Assembly: GCA_964569865.1 (NCBI GenBank)
Contig: CAZMVQ010000002.1
Span: 7,025 to 71,024, forward strand
DNA from: DROE01 sp964569865
GTDB lineage: Bacteria; Pseudomonadota; Alphaproteobacteria; Rhizobiales; Devosiaceae
Length of the DNA stretch: 64,000 bases
Direction: 5' to 3'
The notes beneath the pieces were generated by a model, which was not told where the DNA came from, ran no database searches, and worked only from the letters and a program-made list of their open reading frames with translations. Each line of letters opens with the position of its first letter. Positions within the stretch are counted from its first letter, which is position 1. A program made the translations under genes and the position numbers. This document shows, piece after piece, positions 53,113-63,367 of this stretch.

Positions 53113-55121
53113 CCTAACAATCCCCCTGCCGCAATGGCCCAGGTAAGTAACAAGGCGATGCCAATCAACATGGCAAACGCGTAATGATATAGATAGCCGG
53201 ACTGGAGTTTAACCACTCGGGCGGTAATGTCTTTTACCCGCCTGCCCAGCCCTTCAACTATGGTTTGATCAATCAATCTGTCATCGATCTGACGCCAGAA
53301 AAAACGCCCCAGCCATTTTGCAGGCCTGACAAACATCCAGTCATATAATTCATCAAAGTACCATTTGTTGAGCAGGAAGCGATAAAGATAGGCATGCTGT
53401 TTTGCAATCCGGCCCGGAACATCTGGCCGGTGAATATACATATACCAGGCGATGGCAAATCCGAGCACCATGGCGATGGTCGGCGACCATTTTACCAGAG
53501 TAGAAACCGCATGGGCCGCTTCAATAATTTCGTGGTTTGGCACCACCGACCCGGCAAAAAACTTGTCGATGATATAAACCTTGCCAAAGAAGAATTGATA
53601 AAATACCGCTCCAGCCAAAACTGCCCCTGCCGCCAGAAAATACAGAGGCACCATCATAATATTGGGGCTGTCTTTGGCGTGGGACATTGTTTCCTCTGAA
53701 GCGCGCGGTTTGCCATGAAAAGTCAAGTGAATTAGACGCCATGAATAAAACGAGGTGAACAGGGCAGCGATTACCAAAGACCAATAGGCAAACTGCCCAT
53801 TAACTCCGCCAACCGCATAGGCCGCTTCAACAATGGCGTCTTTGGAGAAGAAACCGGCAAAGCCAATTGATGTGCCCGGAATGCCAACCCCGGTCAGGGC
53901 TAGTGTGCCAATAATCAGCATCCAGTAGGTTTTGGGGATTTTTTTAGCCAATCCGCCCATTTTGCGCATGTCCTGCTCGTGATGCATGGCCTGAATTACA
54001 GCACCGGCCCCTAAGAACAAAAGCGCTTTGAAAAAGGCGTGGGTGAACAGGTGAAAAATTCCGGCTGAATAGGCCCCTGCCCCCATGGCCACAAACATAT
54101 AGCCCAATTGTGACATGGTGGAATAGGCGACCACCCGCTTGATGTCGTTTTGCACCAGAGCTATCGAGGCGGCAAAAACTGCGGTGATTGCGCCCACATA
54201 TAATACCACCGTTAGCGCCAGATCTGAGCCTTCAAAAATCGGCGATAGGCGCGCCACCATAAATACACCGGCTGTGACCATAGTCGCGGCATGAATTAAA
54301 GCTGAAACCGGGGTCGGGCCTTCCATGGCATCAGGCAGCCATGTGTGCAGCAAAAACTGCGCTGATTTGCCCATGGCTCCCATGAATAATAGCAAGGATA
54401 CGACTGTGAGCGCATCCAGATCTTTACCCAGAAGGTTTATGGTCACCCCGTTCGCCCCTTCAACCCCGGCAAATGCCGTGTCAAAATCAAGGGTGCCAAA
54501 CAGAACAAATGCGCCAAATATACCAAGGGCAAAACCAAAATCACCAACCCGATTGACGATAAACGCCTTCATGGCGGCGGCATTGGCGGCGGGTTTTTTA
54601 TACCAGAAGCCAATAAGCAGATATGAGGCCAGCCCCACCCCTTCCCAACCAAAGAACATTTGCAGGAAATTATCGGCAGTAACCAGCATCAGCATAGCAA
54701 AGGTAAACAGGGAAAGATAAGCGAAAAAGCGCTGTCGTGAGGGATCATCCGCCATATAACCAATGGAATAAATATGCACCAAAGATGATACCGAAGTCAC
54801 TACAACCAGCATAATTGCGGTAAGGGTGTCGACGCGCAAAATCCAGCGCAGATCAAGATCACCAACCACAATCCAGCGAAAAAGCTCAACCTTGGTGGGA
54901 TCAACAAAAATATCAGCGGCGGCATGGCTGGAAACCGCAAGGGCAGTTTTTGCGCTATTGTCGCCAAATCCGACCTGTAAAAATACAACCCATGACAAAA
55001 GCGCCGCTGCCACCAATAGGCCTGACGTGATGATTTCTGCCGGTCGCGCACCGATGCGCTTACCAAACAGTCCGGCTATCAGTGCGCCGATCAGCGGGAA
55101 AAAGACAATCGCCTGAATCAA
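53109..55121 (-). CDS. nuoL: NADH-quinone oxidoreductase subunit L
   Basis: 670 residues, the distal antiporter-like subunit with the long lateral helix HL near the C-terminus. Conserved residues are in FFGWEGVGLASYLLIGFWY (TM5 Glu), AFIVNRVGDFGFALGIF (TM7), FLLHTWLPDAMEGPTPVSAL and KRVVAYSTMSQLGYMFVA. The last helices include YWSLVIAALFTSFYSWRLI and the terminal anchor AMLIGIALLLTWAI. It follows nuoK by four bases. Confidence 0.97.
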   Translation of the reverse strand: MIQAIVFFPLIGALIAGLFGKRIGARPAEIITSGLLVAAALLSWVVFLQVGFGDNSAKTALAVSSHAAADIFVDPTKVELFRWIVVGDLDLRWILRVDTLTAIMLVVVTSVSSLVHIYSIGYMADDPSRQRFFAYLSLFTFAMLMLVTADNFLQMFFGWEGVGLASYLLIGFWYKKPAANAAAMKAFIVNRVGDFGFALGIFGAFVLFGTLDFDTAFAGVEGANGVTINLLGKDLDALTVVSLLLFMGAMGKSAQFLLHTWLPDAMEGPTPVSALIHAATMVTAGVFMVARLSPIFEGSDLALTVVLYVGAITAVFAASIALVQNDIKRVVAYSTMSQLGYMFVAMGAGAYSAGIFHLFTHAFFKALLFLGAGAVIQAMHHEQDMRKMGGLAKKIPKTYWMLIIGTLALTGVGIPGTSIGFAGFFSKDAIVEAAYAVGGVNGQFAYWSLVIAALFTSFYSWRLIHLTFHGKPRASEETMSHAKDSPNIMMVPLYFLAAGAVLAGAVFYQFFFGKVYIIDKFFAGSVVPNHEIIEAAHAVSTLVKWSPTIAMVLGFAIAWYMYIHRPDVPGRIAKQHAYLYRFLLNKWYFDELYDWMFVRPAKWLGRFFWRQIDDRLIDQTIVEGLGRRVKDITARVVKLQSGYLYHYAFAMLIGIALLLTWAIAAGGLLG

Positions 55122-55125
55122 AAGC

Positions 55126-55443
55126 CTAACCCTTCATCATGTTGACATCGTCAACCGCGATCGAGCCGCGATTACGATAAAATATTACAAGAATAGCCAA
55201 ACCAATCGCCGCTTCTGCCGCTGCAACCGTAAGAATTAGAAGCGCAAAAACCTGCCCTGCGAGATCGTTAAGTTGAGCGCTAAAGCCGACAAAATTGATG
55301 TTCACCGCCAGCAAAATCAACTCAATGGACATCAAAATAATAATGACGTTTTTGCGATTCATGAATATGCCAAATACCCCAAGGGTAAAAAGGATCGCGC
55401 CCAAAGTTAAAAACTCGGCCAAGCCAACTGCTGGAACCATCAT
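55126..55443 (-). CDS. nuoK: NADH-quinone oxidoreductase subunit K
   Basis: 105 residues from ATG 55443 (GGGAG nine bases upstream); an in-frame reading from 55473 would overlap the nuoJ end region without a ribosome binding site. Three transmembrane helices carry the two conserved membrane Glu residues, in IIILMSIELILLAVNINFV and TVAAAEAAIGLAILV. It forms part of the quinone-to-antiporter proton channel beside NuoJ and NuoH. Confidence 0.97.
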   Translation of the reverse strand: MMVPAVGLAEFLTLGAILFTLGVFGIFMNRKNVIIILMSIELILLAVNINFVGFSAQLNDLAGQVFALLILTVAAAEAAIGLAILVIFYRNRGSIAVDDVNMMKG

Positions 55444-55481
55444 GTGCCTGTTCTCCCGTCGAGAAGTTGCCAATTAATCAT

Positions 55482-56093
55482 TTACTTAAGACCTTCCCCG
55501 GATTTGACCTTCACCACTGTCATGGCATCTTTTGGAGAACGGGCCACCTGCGCGCCAATATCCTGTCGTTTAACATTTGGTTTGTGACGCAGGGTCAAAA
55601 CAATCGCCCCGATCATCGCCACCAGCAAAATCAGACCGGCTCCCTGAAACAGGAAAATATAGCGGGTATAAAGCACTTCGCCCAAGGCCTGCGTGTTTGA
55701 AATTCCAGCTTCAATGGGCATGGCGCTTCCCGCCGCCAATTGCGGCGTAACAAACGATGAGCCGGCAACCAGAAGCAATTCTAAAAACAAAATCGCCCCG
55801 ACAATAATTCCCACCGGCATATATTGCAGCGCGCCTTTTTTCAGTTCGGCAAAATCCACATCCAGCATCATCACCACAAACAAGAACAGCACCATCACCG
55901 CTCCCACATAAACAATGATCAGGATCAGGGCCAAAAACTCTGCTCCGGCCAGCATGAAAATTCCGGCAGCGTTGATAAAAGCCAAAATCAGAAACAGTAC
56001 TGAATGCACCGGATTGCGCGACGAAATAACCATCACCGCTGAGGCAACCGTTATTCCTGCGAAAATGTAGAAGAAAAATACTGGCAATGTCAT
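55482..56093 (-). CDS. nuoJ: NADH-quinone oxidoreductase subunit J
   Basis: 203 residues with five transmembrane helices. Family segments are SRNPVHSVLFLILAFINAAG, LILIIVYVGAVMVLFLFVVM (the conserved flexible TM3) and GAIVLTLRHKPNVKRQ. The last 30 residues are a charged cytoplasmic tail. It lies about 110 bases after nuoI; this spacer contains no gene. Confidence 0.96.
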   Translation of the reverse strand: MTLPVFFFYIFAGITVASAVMVISSRNPVHSVLFLILAFINAAGIFMLAGAEFLALILIIVYVGAVMVLFLFVVMMLDVDFAELKKGALQYMPVGIIVGAILFLELLLVAGSSFVTPQLAAGSAMPIEAGISNTQALGEVLYTRYIFLFQGAGLILLVAMIGAIVLTLRHKPNVKRQDIGAQVARSPKDAMTVVKVKSGEGLK

Positions 56094-56203
56094 TTTTTTC
56101 TCCCTGTTTTCAAAACTGTTTCAATCTGGCGCATGGCCTTGTCTTTCTGTTTTTTGCGCAACAATCAGATTTTTTCCAATCGGCGCATAAAATTTAGTTC
56201 CCC

Positions 56204-56695
56204 TTATCTATAGGGGGCATCCATAATAATATTGCGGGCCAGTTCACGCTCCCAGCGATCACCATTGGCCAGCAGTTTTTCCTTGGAAAAATAAAGCTCT
56301 TCGCGGGTTTCGGTGGCAAATTCAAAATTTGGCCCCTCAACAATGGCATCAACCGGGCATGCCTCCTGACAAAAACCGCAATAGATGCATTTGACCATAT
56401 CAATGTCATAGCGAACCGTGCGTCTGGTGCCATCATTGAGGCGCGGACCTGCCTCGATGGTAATGGCCTGAGCCGGGCAAATAGCCTCGCACAATTTGCA
56501 GGCAATGCAGCGCTCTTCACCGTTTGGATAGCGCCTTAAAGCATGTTCACCGCGAAAACGAGGTGATACCGCACCCTTTTCAAACGGATAATTTATCGTT
56601 GCCTTGGGAGCAAAAAAGTAGCGCATGGACATAAAAAACGCGCTTACGAATTCTTTGAGCAGCAGCGAATTTAAAAATTGTAATGTACGGTTCAT
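56204..56695 (-). CDS. nuoI: NADH-quinone oxidoreductase subunit I
   Basis: 163 residues. It carries clusters N6a and N6b that pass electrons toward quinone. The two [4Fe-4S] motifs are CIACKLCEAICPAQAI and CIYCGFCQEACPVDAI, each giving CxxCxxCxxxCP. The N-terminus has an amphipathic membrane-associating helix (LLLKEFVSAFFMSMRYFF). It lies 15 bases after nuoH. Confidence 0.98.
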   Translation of the reverse strand: MNRTLQFLNSLLLKEFVSAFFMSMRYFFAPKATINYPFEKGAVSPRFRGEHALRRYPNGEERCIACKLCEAICPAQAITIEAGPRLNDGTRRTVRYDIDMVKCIYCGFCQEACPVDAIVEGPNFEFATETREELYFSKEKLLANGDRWERELARNIIMDAPYR

Positions 56696-56710
56696 CTTTT
56701 TTCTCCTCCC

Positions 56711-57811
56711 TTAAGCAATCCCGCCGTTCCAGCCCCAACCAGTGAGCTTGAGAACGAAAGCAACAACAACAATCATGAAAATGGAAATGGGCAAAAACAC
56801 TTTCCAACCCAAGCGCATCAGTTGGTCATAGCGATAGCGCGGCACAAACATCTTGACCATGGCGAACATGAAAAACACCATGAAGGATTTTAGAGTAAAC
56901 CAAACCACGCCGGGGATCCACGTAAATGGTGCAATTTCAAGCGGAGCCGCCCAGCCGCCTAAAAACAGAATAACCGTCATGGCGCACATGAGCATGATGG
57001 CCAGATATTCACCCAGCATAAACATCATATAGGGGGTGGAGCCATATTCGACCATAAAGCCGGCAACCAGCTCACTTTCCGCCTCTGGCAGATCAAATGG
57101 CGGGCGGTTGGTTTCGGCCAATGCCGAAATAAAGAAGATTATAAACATCGGAAACAGGGGAATGAAGAACCAGTTCAAAAAGTTCATCCACGGCACCCCA
57201 AGGGCATGGGCAATGCCCATTTCTTTTTGGGCGGTAACAATATCACTAAGGTTTAACGAGCCAACAACCAGCAATACCGTAACGATCACAAAACCAATGG
57301 AAACCTCATAGGAAACCATTTGCGCGGCCGAGCGCAAAGCGCCCAAAAACGGATATTTGGAGTTGGAGGCCCAGCCCGCCATGATAATCGCATAGACACC
57401 AAGAGACGAAATGGCAAAAACGTACAATATCCCCACATTGATATCAGCCAGTGCCCAGCCCTCATCAACCGGAATAACCACCCAGGCAACCAGCGAGAGC
57501 AAAACAGCAATCAGCGGAGCCAACAAAAATACCACCTTATCAGCCCCGGCAGGAATTACCGGCTCCTTAAAGACAAATTTGAGCAGATCGGCAAAACTTT
57601 GCAGCAGGCCAAAAGCCCCCACAACATTGGGCCCGCGCCGCATTTGCACCGCTGCCCAGATCTTGCGATCAGCCAGCAGAATATAGGCGGTGATAACCAG
57701 CAGCAAAATCAGCATCAACAGGGATTTCCAGACCAGGCCAATAGTTACGCCCCACCCCAGAAAAGGAATGCCAAACAAATAATCTGCCGCCATTAATAAC
57801 CAGTCAATCAT
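56711..57811 (-). CDS. nuoH: NADH-quinone oxidoreductase subunit H
   Basis: 366 residues with eight to nine transmembrane helices, forming most of the quinone chamber. Signatures are VQMRRGPNVVGAFGLLQSFAD (loop 1), AGWASNSKYPFLGALRSAAQ and SALAETNRPPFDLPEAESELV (loop 3, acidic quinone-site residues). Its ATG lies four bases after the real nuoG stop at 57816. Confidence 0.97.
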   Translation of the reverse strand: MIDWLLMAADYLFGIPFLGWGVTIGLVWKSLLMLILLLVITAYILLADRKIWAAVQMRRGPNVVGAFGLLQSFADLLKFVFKEPVIPAGADKVVFLLAPLIAVLLSLVAWVVIPVDEGWALADINVGILYVFAISSLGVYAIIMAGWASNSKYPFLGALRSAAQMVSYEVSIGFVIVTVLLVVGSLNLSDIVTAQKEMGIAHALGVPWMNFLNWFFIPLFPMFIIFFISALAETNRPPFDLPEAESELVAGFMVEYGSTPYMMFMLGEYLAIMLMCAMTVILFLGGWAAPLEIAPFTWIPGVVWFTLKSFMVFFMFAMVKMFVPRYRYDQLMRLGWKVFLPISIFMIVVVAFVLKLTGWGWNGGIA

Positions 57812-57815
57812 GGGC

Positions 57816-59998
57816 CTACTCCGCCGCCTTTAACATGCCTGCCGCCATCTGAGCGCATTCACCCATAACCGCCGAGGCACGGGTGATCGGGTTGGTCAGG
57901 AAAAATTCTTCAATTGGTGAGGCAAAGNNNNNNNNNNNNNNNNNNNNNNNNNNNNNNNNNNNNNNNNNNNNNNNNNNNNNNNNNNNNNNNNNNNNNNNNN
58001 NNNNNNNNNNNNNNNNNNNNNNNNNNNAGATTTTGCTTGTTTTTGAAGCGCTGCAATGCTTCCCGGCTCAATTCTATTGAGTTTTGCCATATGTGGGACT
58101 TTTCCATAAAGTTCGCTGCGCAATTCTTCCAGCGAATCAAATGGAAGTGGAGCTTTAAGATATCCTGACAAGGCCCTGATAATGGCCCAATCTTCTTTGG
58201 CCTGACCGGGAGGGAAAGTGGCGCGGGTACTCATTTGCACGCGCCCTTCAGTATTTACATAGGTCGCGGATTTTTCTGAATATGCAGCGGCGGGCAGGAT
58301 TACATCGGCGCGATGAGCACCTCTGTCGCCGTGGGAGCCGATATAGACCACAATTGCTTCGCCAAAAGCGCTCATATCAATTTCATCAGCTCCGAGCAGG
58401 AACATAACTTCGATATCGCCCTTGGCGCTGAGTTTTGCTTGATCAATAGAGCAAACACCACCCTTTTGCGGAACAAAACCAATATCAAGACCCCCGACCC
58501 GGCCTGCAGCATTATGCAGAACACCAAAGCCATTCCATTCTTCGCCTAAAGCGCCGCAATCATTGGCAATTTTTATGGCCAGTGCCAGTACATCGCGACC
58601 GGCTTTTTTGCTGATACCAAGCTGAGAAATTGCACCCTCGCCCAGCAAAATCAGCGGGTTTTTGGCTTTTTTCAGCTTATTGGCGAATTTATTGCTACCA
58701 TCGGCAATTGCCTGCAAAGCTGCAAAGTCGTCACCCAGATATTGATAATCATAGGTCAGGTCGGCATTATCGCCAATCAGGGCAATCGGCATATCGCTGG
58801 CGCGCCAGCTTTTGCGAATACGGGCGTTAATCAGCGATGCTTCCTTGCGCGGATTTGAGCCGATAATCAGCAAAGCATCGGCCTGCTCGATACCCTCGAT
58901 AGTGGGGTTAAAGATATACGAGGCGCGATCGGCACCGGGATCAATTGCCGACATGGCAGGGCGGCAATCCATATGGGGGGAGCCGATGGCTTCCATCAGG
59001 CCTTTCAGCGCAAACATTTCTTCAACGCCACAAAGGTCTCCAGCGATTGCACCAACTTTATTGCCTGCTTTTTTGGTAACTCTGGCAACAGATTTTAGTG
59101 CCTCGTCCCATTCGCAGGCCACCAGCTTGCCTTTTTTGCGCACATAGGGGCGATCAAGGCGTTGGGATTTCAGACCATCCCAAACAAAGCGGGTTTTGTC
59201 GGAAATCCATTCCTCGTTGATCTGCTCATTAATGCGCGGAACTATGCGCATGACCTCAGAGCCGCGAGCATCAAGGCGAATGTTTGAACCAACCGCGTCC
59301 ATAACGTCAATGGTCTGGGTTTTTACCAATTCCCAAGGGCGGGCGGAAAACGCATAGGGGCGCGAGGTCAGCGCGCCAACCGGACACAAGTCAATAACAT
59401 TGCCCTGCAATTCGGAAGTCATGGCTTTTTCCAGATAGGTGGTGATCTGGGCATCTTCTCCGCGCCCGATCAGGCCAAGTTCTGAAATTCCTGCAACTTC
59501 GGTAGTAAAACGAACACAACGGGTGCAATGGATGCAGCGGGTCATTACGGTTTTGACCAATGGTCCGATATATTTGTTTTCTACGGCTCGTTTGTTTTCT
59601 GTGTAGCGGGTGGAATCAATGCCGTAAGCCATGGCCTGATCCTGCAAATCGCACTCGCCGCCCTGATCGCAAATGGGGCAATCGAGCGGATGATTGATCA
59701 GCAAAAATTCCATCACCCCTTCGCGGGCTTTTTTGACCATCGGGGTATTGGTGAACATTTCTGGCGGTTCGCCATTTGGTCCGGGGCGCAAATCCTTAAC
59801 TCCAAGCGCACAAGAAGCCTGAGGCTTTGGCGGTCCGCCCTTAACCTCAACCAGACACATGCGGCAATTGCCGGCAACCGAAAGACGCTCATGATAGCAA
59901 AAACGGGGCACTTCGGCTCCAGCCGCTTCCGCCGCCTGCATCAGGGTGAAGTGATCCGGTACTTCAATCAGTTCGCCGTCAACTTTGATTTGCGCCAT
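57816..59998 (-). CDS. nuoG: NADH-quinone oxidoreductase subunit G (contains assembly gap)
   Basis: About 695-705 residues, the largest peripheral subunit of complex I. Cluster motifs are CYHERLSVAGNCRMC ([2Fe-2S]), CPICDQGGECDLQD and CIHCTRCVRF, followed by a molybdopterin-oxidoreductase-like domain without cofactor. The gap at 57928-58027 breaks the frame, because 100 is not a multiple of three, creating an apparent early stop. Read in the correct frame beyond it, the gene continues FASPIEEFFLTNPITRASAV and ends at 57816, the normal NuoG C-terminus. The missing length must be 3n+2 bases, probably short. The start used is ATG 59998; a TTG at 60007 is possible. Confidence 0.95.
57928..58027. 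other. Assembly gap (100 N) near the 3' end of nuoG
   Basis: No exact duplicated flank is visible. The reading frame changes across the placeholder, so its length is not the true length. Confidence 0.95.
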
Positions 59999-60013
59999 TT
60001 TGCTCAAACCACC

Positions 60014-61321
60014 CTATTCTGCCGCGATGGAGGGCACCGCGCCCTCTGCATCGGAATTAAAGGAATACTGGTCGATCCGGGCTTCAATCACCGGCCTAAA
60101 ATTTTTAATCAATCCCTGAATGGGCCAAGCCGCAGCATCACCAAGGGCGCAAATCGTATGCCCCTCAATCTGTTTGGTGACTTCCAGCAACATGTCGATT
60201 TCGCGCTTTTGCGCTCGTCCCTCAACCATGCGTTCCATCACCCGCATCATCCAGCCGGTGCCTTCGCGACACGGGGTGCACTGGCCACAGCTCTCATGCT
60301 TATAAAACGCTGACAACCGCCAGATGGCTTTGATAATATCTGTAGAATTATCCATGACAATAACCGCTGCGGTGCCAAGGGATGAGCCAATTTCTTTAAG
60401 CCCGTCAAAATCCATAATCGCGTCGGGCATTTTTTCACCACGAACGCACGGGACCGAAGAGCCGCCGGGGATTACCGCCAACAGATTATCCCAGCCGCCG
60501 CGAATTCCACCACAATGCTTTTCGATCAATTCACGAAAGGGAATGCCCATTTCTTCTTCTACCGTAGTGGGAGAATTAACGTGTCCGGAAATGCAAAACA
60601 GTTTGGAGCCAGTATTGTTTGGTCGCCCCAATCCGGCAAACCAGCCTCCGCCCCGACGTAAAATTTCAGGAACCACCGCAATGGATTCCACGTTATTGAC
60701 AGTAGTGGGATTGCCATAAACCCCCATGCCGGCCGGAAATGGCGGCTTTAGGCGCGGCTGGCCTTTTTTGCCCTCAATGCTTTCCATCAACGCGGTTTCT
60801 TCACCGCAAATATAGGCTCCGGCACCGTGATGGACGATTATATCCAGATCCCAGCCGTGAACATTATTCTTGCCAATGAGTTTTGCATCATAGGCTTCTT
60901 GCACTGCCTGCTCGAACCGGAAGCGCTCACGGATAAATTCACCGCGAATATAGACAAAAACCAAATGGGCATCCATGGCGCGAGCCGCCAACAAGCACCC
61001 TTCCACCAGATGATGGGGATCGTGGCGCAAAATCTCACGATCTTTACAGGTGCCCGGCTCTGATTCGTCAGCATTTACCACCAGATAGTGGGGACGACCA
61101 TCACTTTGTTTGGGCATAAAGGTCCATTTTAGAGCCGTTGGAAAACCGGCCCCGCCGCGCCCGCGCAAACCCGAAGCCTTTACCTCTTCAGTTATCCAAT
61201 CGCGACCCTTTTGCACAAAACCCTTGGTGCCTGACCATGCGCCGCGCGATTGCGCTCCTTTAAGGGAAGCATCACCCTGACCATAGAGGTTGGTAAAAAT
61301 GCGATCTCTGTCATGCAACAT
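60014..61321 (-). CDS. nuoF: NADH-quinone oxidoreductase subunit F
   Basis: 435 residues. It binds NADH and FMN and receives the hydride. The NADH site is GLRGRGGAGFPTALKWTF, the FMN region is YLVVNADESEPGTCKDRE with GAYICGEETALMESIEG, and cluster N3 is ESCGQCTPCREGTGW. It lies between nuoG (15 bases) and nuoE (12 bases). Confidence 0.98.
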   Translation of the reverse strand: MLHDRDRIFTNLYGQGDASLKGAQSRGAWSGTKGFVQKGRDWITEEVKASGLRGRGGAGFPTALKWTFMPKQSDGRPHYLVVNADESEPGTCKDREILRHDPHHLVEGCLLAARAMDAHLVFVYIRGEFIRERFRFEQAVQEAYDAKLIGKNNVHGWDLDIIVHHGAGAYICGEETALMESIEGKKGQPRLKPPFPAGMGVYGNPTTVNNVESIAVVPEILRRGGGWFAGLGRPNNTGSKLFCISGHVNSPTTVEEEMGIPFRELIEKHCGGIRGGWDNLLAVIPGGSSVPCVRGEKMPDAIMDFDGLKEIGSSLGTAAVIVMDNSTDIIKAIWRLSAFYKHESCGQCTPCREGTGWMMRVMERMVEGRAQKREIDMLLEVTKQIEGHTICALGDAAAWPIQGLIKNFRPVIEARIDQYSFNSDAEGAVPSIAAE

Positions 61322-61333
61322 TTTTCAAATCCC

Positions 61334-62177
61334 CTATTTCGGTTTCTTGACGCTACGTGTATTGGCANNNNNNNNNNNNNNNNNNNNNNNNNNNNNNNNN
61401 NNNNNNNNNNNNNNNNNNNNNNNNNNNNNNNNNNNNNNNNNNNNNNNNNNNNNNNNNNNNNNNNNNNGCAGGCTGCTTCGCAGCGGGTTTTTTAAGTGCA
61501 GATTTTTTACCGACAAGTTTTACAGCGGCAGGTTTTGCAGCGCCATTCGGCTTGATTTTTATTTCTGGCATATCAAGCAATGTGGTTTGCCCGGTAATGG
61601 GTGCTGAAAAATCACGCCCGTTCTGGGGGCCGGTTTTTACGGTTTCGCCCCTGCCCGCTTCAAACTCGTCAATTATTTCTTCTAAACGTTCTGGGGTCAG
61701 ATCTTCAAAAGTATCGTGCCTGATGGCGACCATGGGCGCGTTTACGCAAGCTCCAAGACATTCCACTTCTTCCCAGCTCAAAGTGCCATCAGCATTGGTC
61801 TGATGGGCATTGGCATTGATTTTTTTCTGGCAAACCGCGCGCAAATCCTCAGCACCACGCAGCATGCACGGAGTTGTTCCACAAACCTGAATATGGGCGC
61901 GGGTGCCAACGGGTTTAAGCTGAAACTGGGTGTAAAATGTTGCCACTTCCAGCACTCGAATATAGGGCATTTTTAGCATGTCGGCGATTTTTTCAATCGC
62001 TGCCCTACTGATCCAGTTTTCCTGATCCTGAACACGCATCAACAAAGGAATTACTGCTGATTGCTGACGGCCCTTTGGATAAAGTGCAATGCGGGTTTTG
62101 GCCCATGCGGCGTTTTCTTTATCAAAGGCAAAGCTTTTTGGCTGCAAAACTTCTCTGGCAAGGCTACGGTCAGACAT
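61334..62177 (-). CDS. nuoE: NADH-quinone oxidoreductase subunit E with Lys/Ala/Pro-rich tail (contains assembly gap)
   Basis: Thioredoxin-like [2Fe-2S] subunit (cluster N1a) of the NADH module. Ligands are in VCGTTPCMLRG and VECLGACVNAPM, and the core ends near residue 165. The rest is a basic low-complexity tail (AAKPAAVKLVGKKSALKKP and so on) running into the gap at 61368-61467. It resumes as ANTRSVKKPK with a stop at 61334. Both sides join in frame if the missing length is a multiple of three. Many relatives carry a helix-hairpin-helix tail here instead; it is not visible in the sequenced part. The ATG overlaps the nuoD stop (TAATG). Confidence 0.95.
61368..61467. other. Assembly gap (100 N) in the nuoE tail
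   Basis: Lies in a Lys/Ala/Pro-rich low-complexity stretch. Only three bases (GCA) are shared by the two edges. Confidence 0.95.
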
Positions 62178-63367
62178 TAGCGATCAATCTCCCCGAAAAC
62201 CACATCAAGCGATCCCAAAATTGCCGAGCAATCGGCAAGCTGATGACCGGTGGTTAAAAAATCCATGGCTGAAAGATGGGCATAGCTGGGAGCCTTGATC
62301 TTGCAGCGATAGGGTTTGTTGGAGCCATCGGAAACCAGATAGACCCCGAACTCGCCCTTTGGTGCTTCAACGGCCATATAGGTTTCGCCCTCTGGTACTT
62401 TATACCCCTCGGTATAAAGCTTGAAGTGGTGGATCAAACCTTCCATAGACTGCTTCATCTCATGGCGTTTGGGGGGAACAATTTTGCCATCCGTTGATGA
62501 AATTGGCCCTTTACCTTCGGGTTCATTAAGTTTTTTGATGCACTGGCGCATTATGGAAGTGGACTGGCGCATTTCTTCCATTCTAAGCAGATACCGGTCA
62601 TAACAATCGCCGTTTTTGCCCACCGGAATATCGAAATCCATCTCTTCATAACATTCATAGGGCTGGCTTTTGCGCAAATCCCAGGCAGCACCTGAGCCGC
62701 GCACCATTACCCCTGAAAAACCCCAGGCCCACGCGTCTTCAAGCGAAACCACCCCGATATCCACATTGCGCTGTTTGAAAATGCGGTTTTCGGTCAAAAG
62801 TCCTTCAATATCGTCACAAACCTTCAAAAACGGATCACAAAAGGCTTCAATATCGTCAATCAATTCCTGCGTTAAATCCTGATGCACACCACCGGGGCGA
62901 ATATAGGCGGCGTGAAACCGGCTACCCGAGGCGCGCTCATAAAATACCAGTAGTTTTTCGCGTTCCTCAAAACCCCAAACCGGAGGAGTAAGCGCACCCA
63001 CATCAAGGGCCTGAGTGGTAATATTGAGCATATGGGAAAGAATGCGCCCGATTTCGCAATAAAGCACCCTGATCAACTGTCCCCGACGCGGCACTGTAAT
63101 GCCCATCATCTTTTCAATGGTCAGGGCAAATGCATGTTCCTGATTCATCGGGGCCACATAATCAAGCCGGTCAAAATATGGCAAAGCCTGAAGATAGGTT
63201 TTGCTTTCAATCAGCTTTTCTGTGCCCCGGTGCAAAAGACCGATATGAGGATCGCAACGCTCGACAATTTCACCGTCAAGCTCAAGAATCAAACGCAAAA
63301 CGCCATGGGCCGCCGGATGCTGAGGACCAAAATTAATAGTAAAATTTCTGACTTCGACCTCAGACAT
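62177..63367 (-). CDS. nuoD: NADH-quinone oxidoreductase subunit D
   Basis: 396 residues from ATG 63367, inside the end of the GFA gene; a longer in-frame reading is not needed. It forms the quinone site with NuoB. Landmarks are NFGPQHPAAHGVLRLILELDG, HIGLLHRGTEKLIE, YVAPMNQEHAFAL, GGVHQDLTQELIDDI and the C-terminal SAILGSLDVVFGEIDR. It is coupled to the GFA gene upstream and to nuoE downstream by overlaps. Confidence 0.98.
   Translation of the reverse strand: MSEVEVRNFTINFGPQHPAAHGVLRLILELDGEIVERCDPHIGLLHRGTEKLIESKTYLQALPYFDRLDYVAPMNQEHAFALTIEKMMGITVPRRGQLIRVLYCEIGRILSHMLNITTQALDVGALTPPVWGFEEREKLLVFYERASGSRFHAAYIRPGGVHQDLTQELIDDIEAFCDPFLKVCDDIEGLLTENRIFKQRNVDIGVVSLEDAWAWGFSGVMVRGSGAAWDLRKSQPYECYEEMDFDIPVGKNGDCYDRYLLRMEEMRQSTSIMRQCIKKLNEPEGKGPISSTDGKIVPPKRHEMKQSMEGLIHHFKLYTEGYKVPEGETYMAVEAPKGEFGVYLVSDGSNKPYRCKIKAPSYAHLSAMDFLTTGHQLADCSAILGSLDVVFGEIDR

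Noticed and set aside
59528..60313. A 261-codon plus-strand frame across the nuoG/nuoF junction.
   Set aside because: Antisense shadow of two conserved complex I genes, with no family resemblance.
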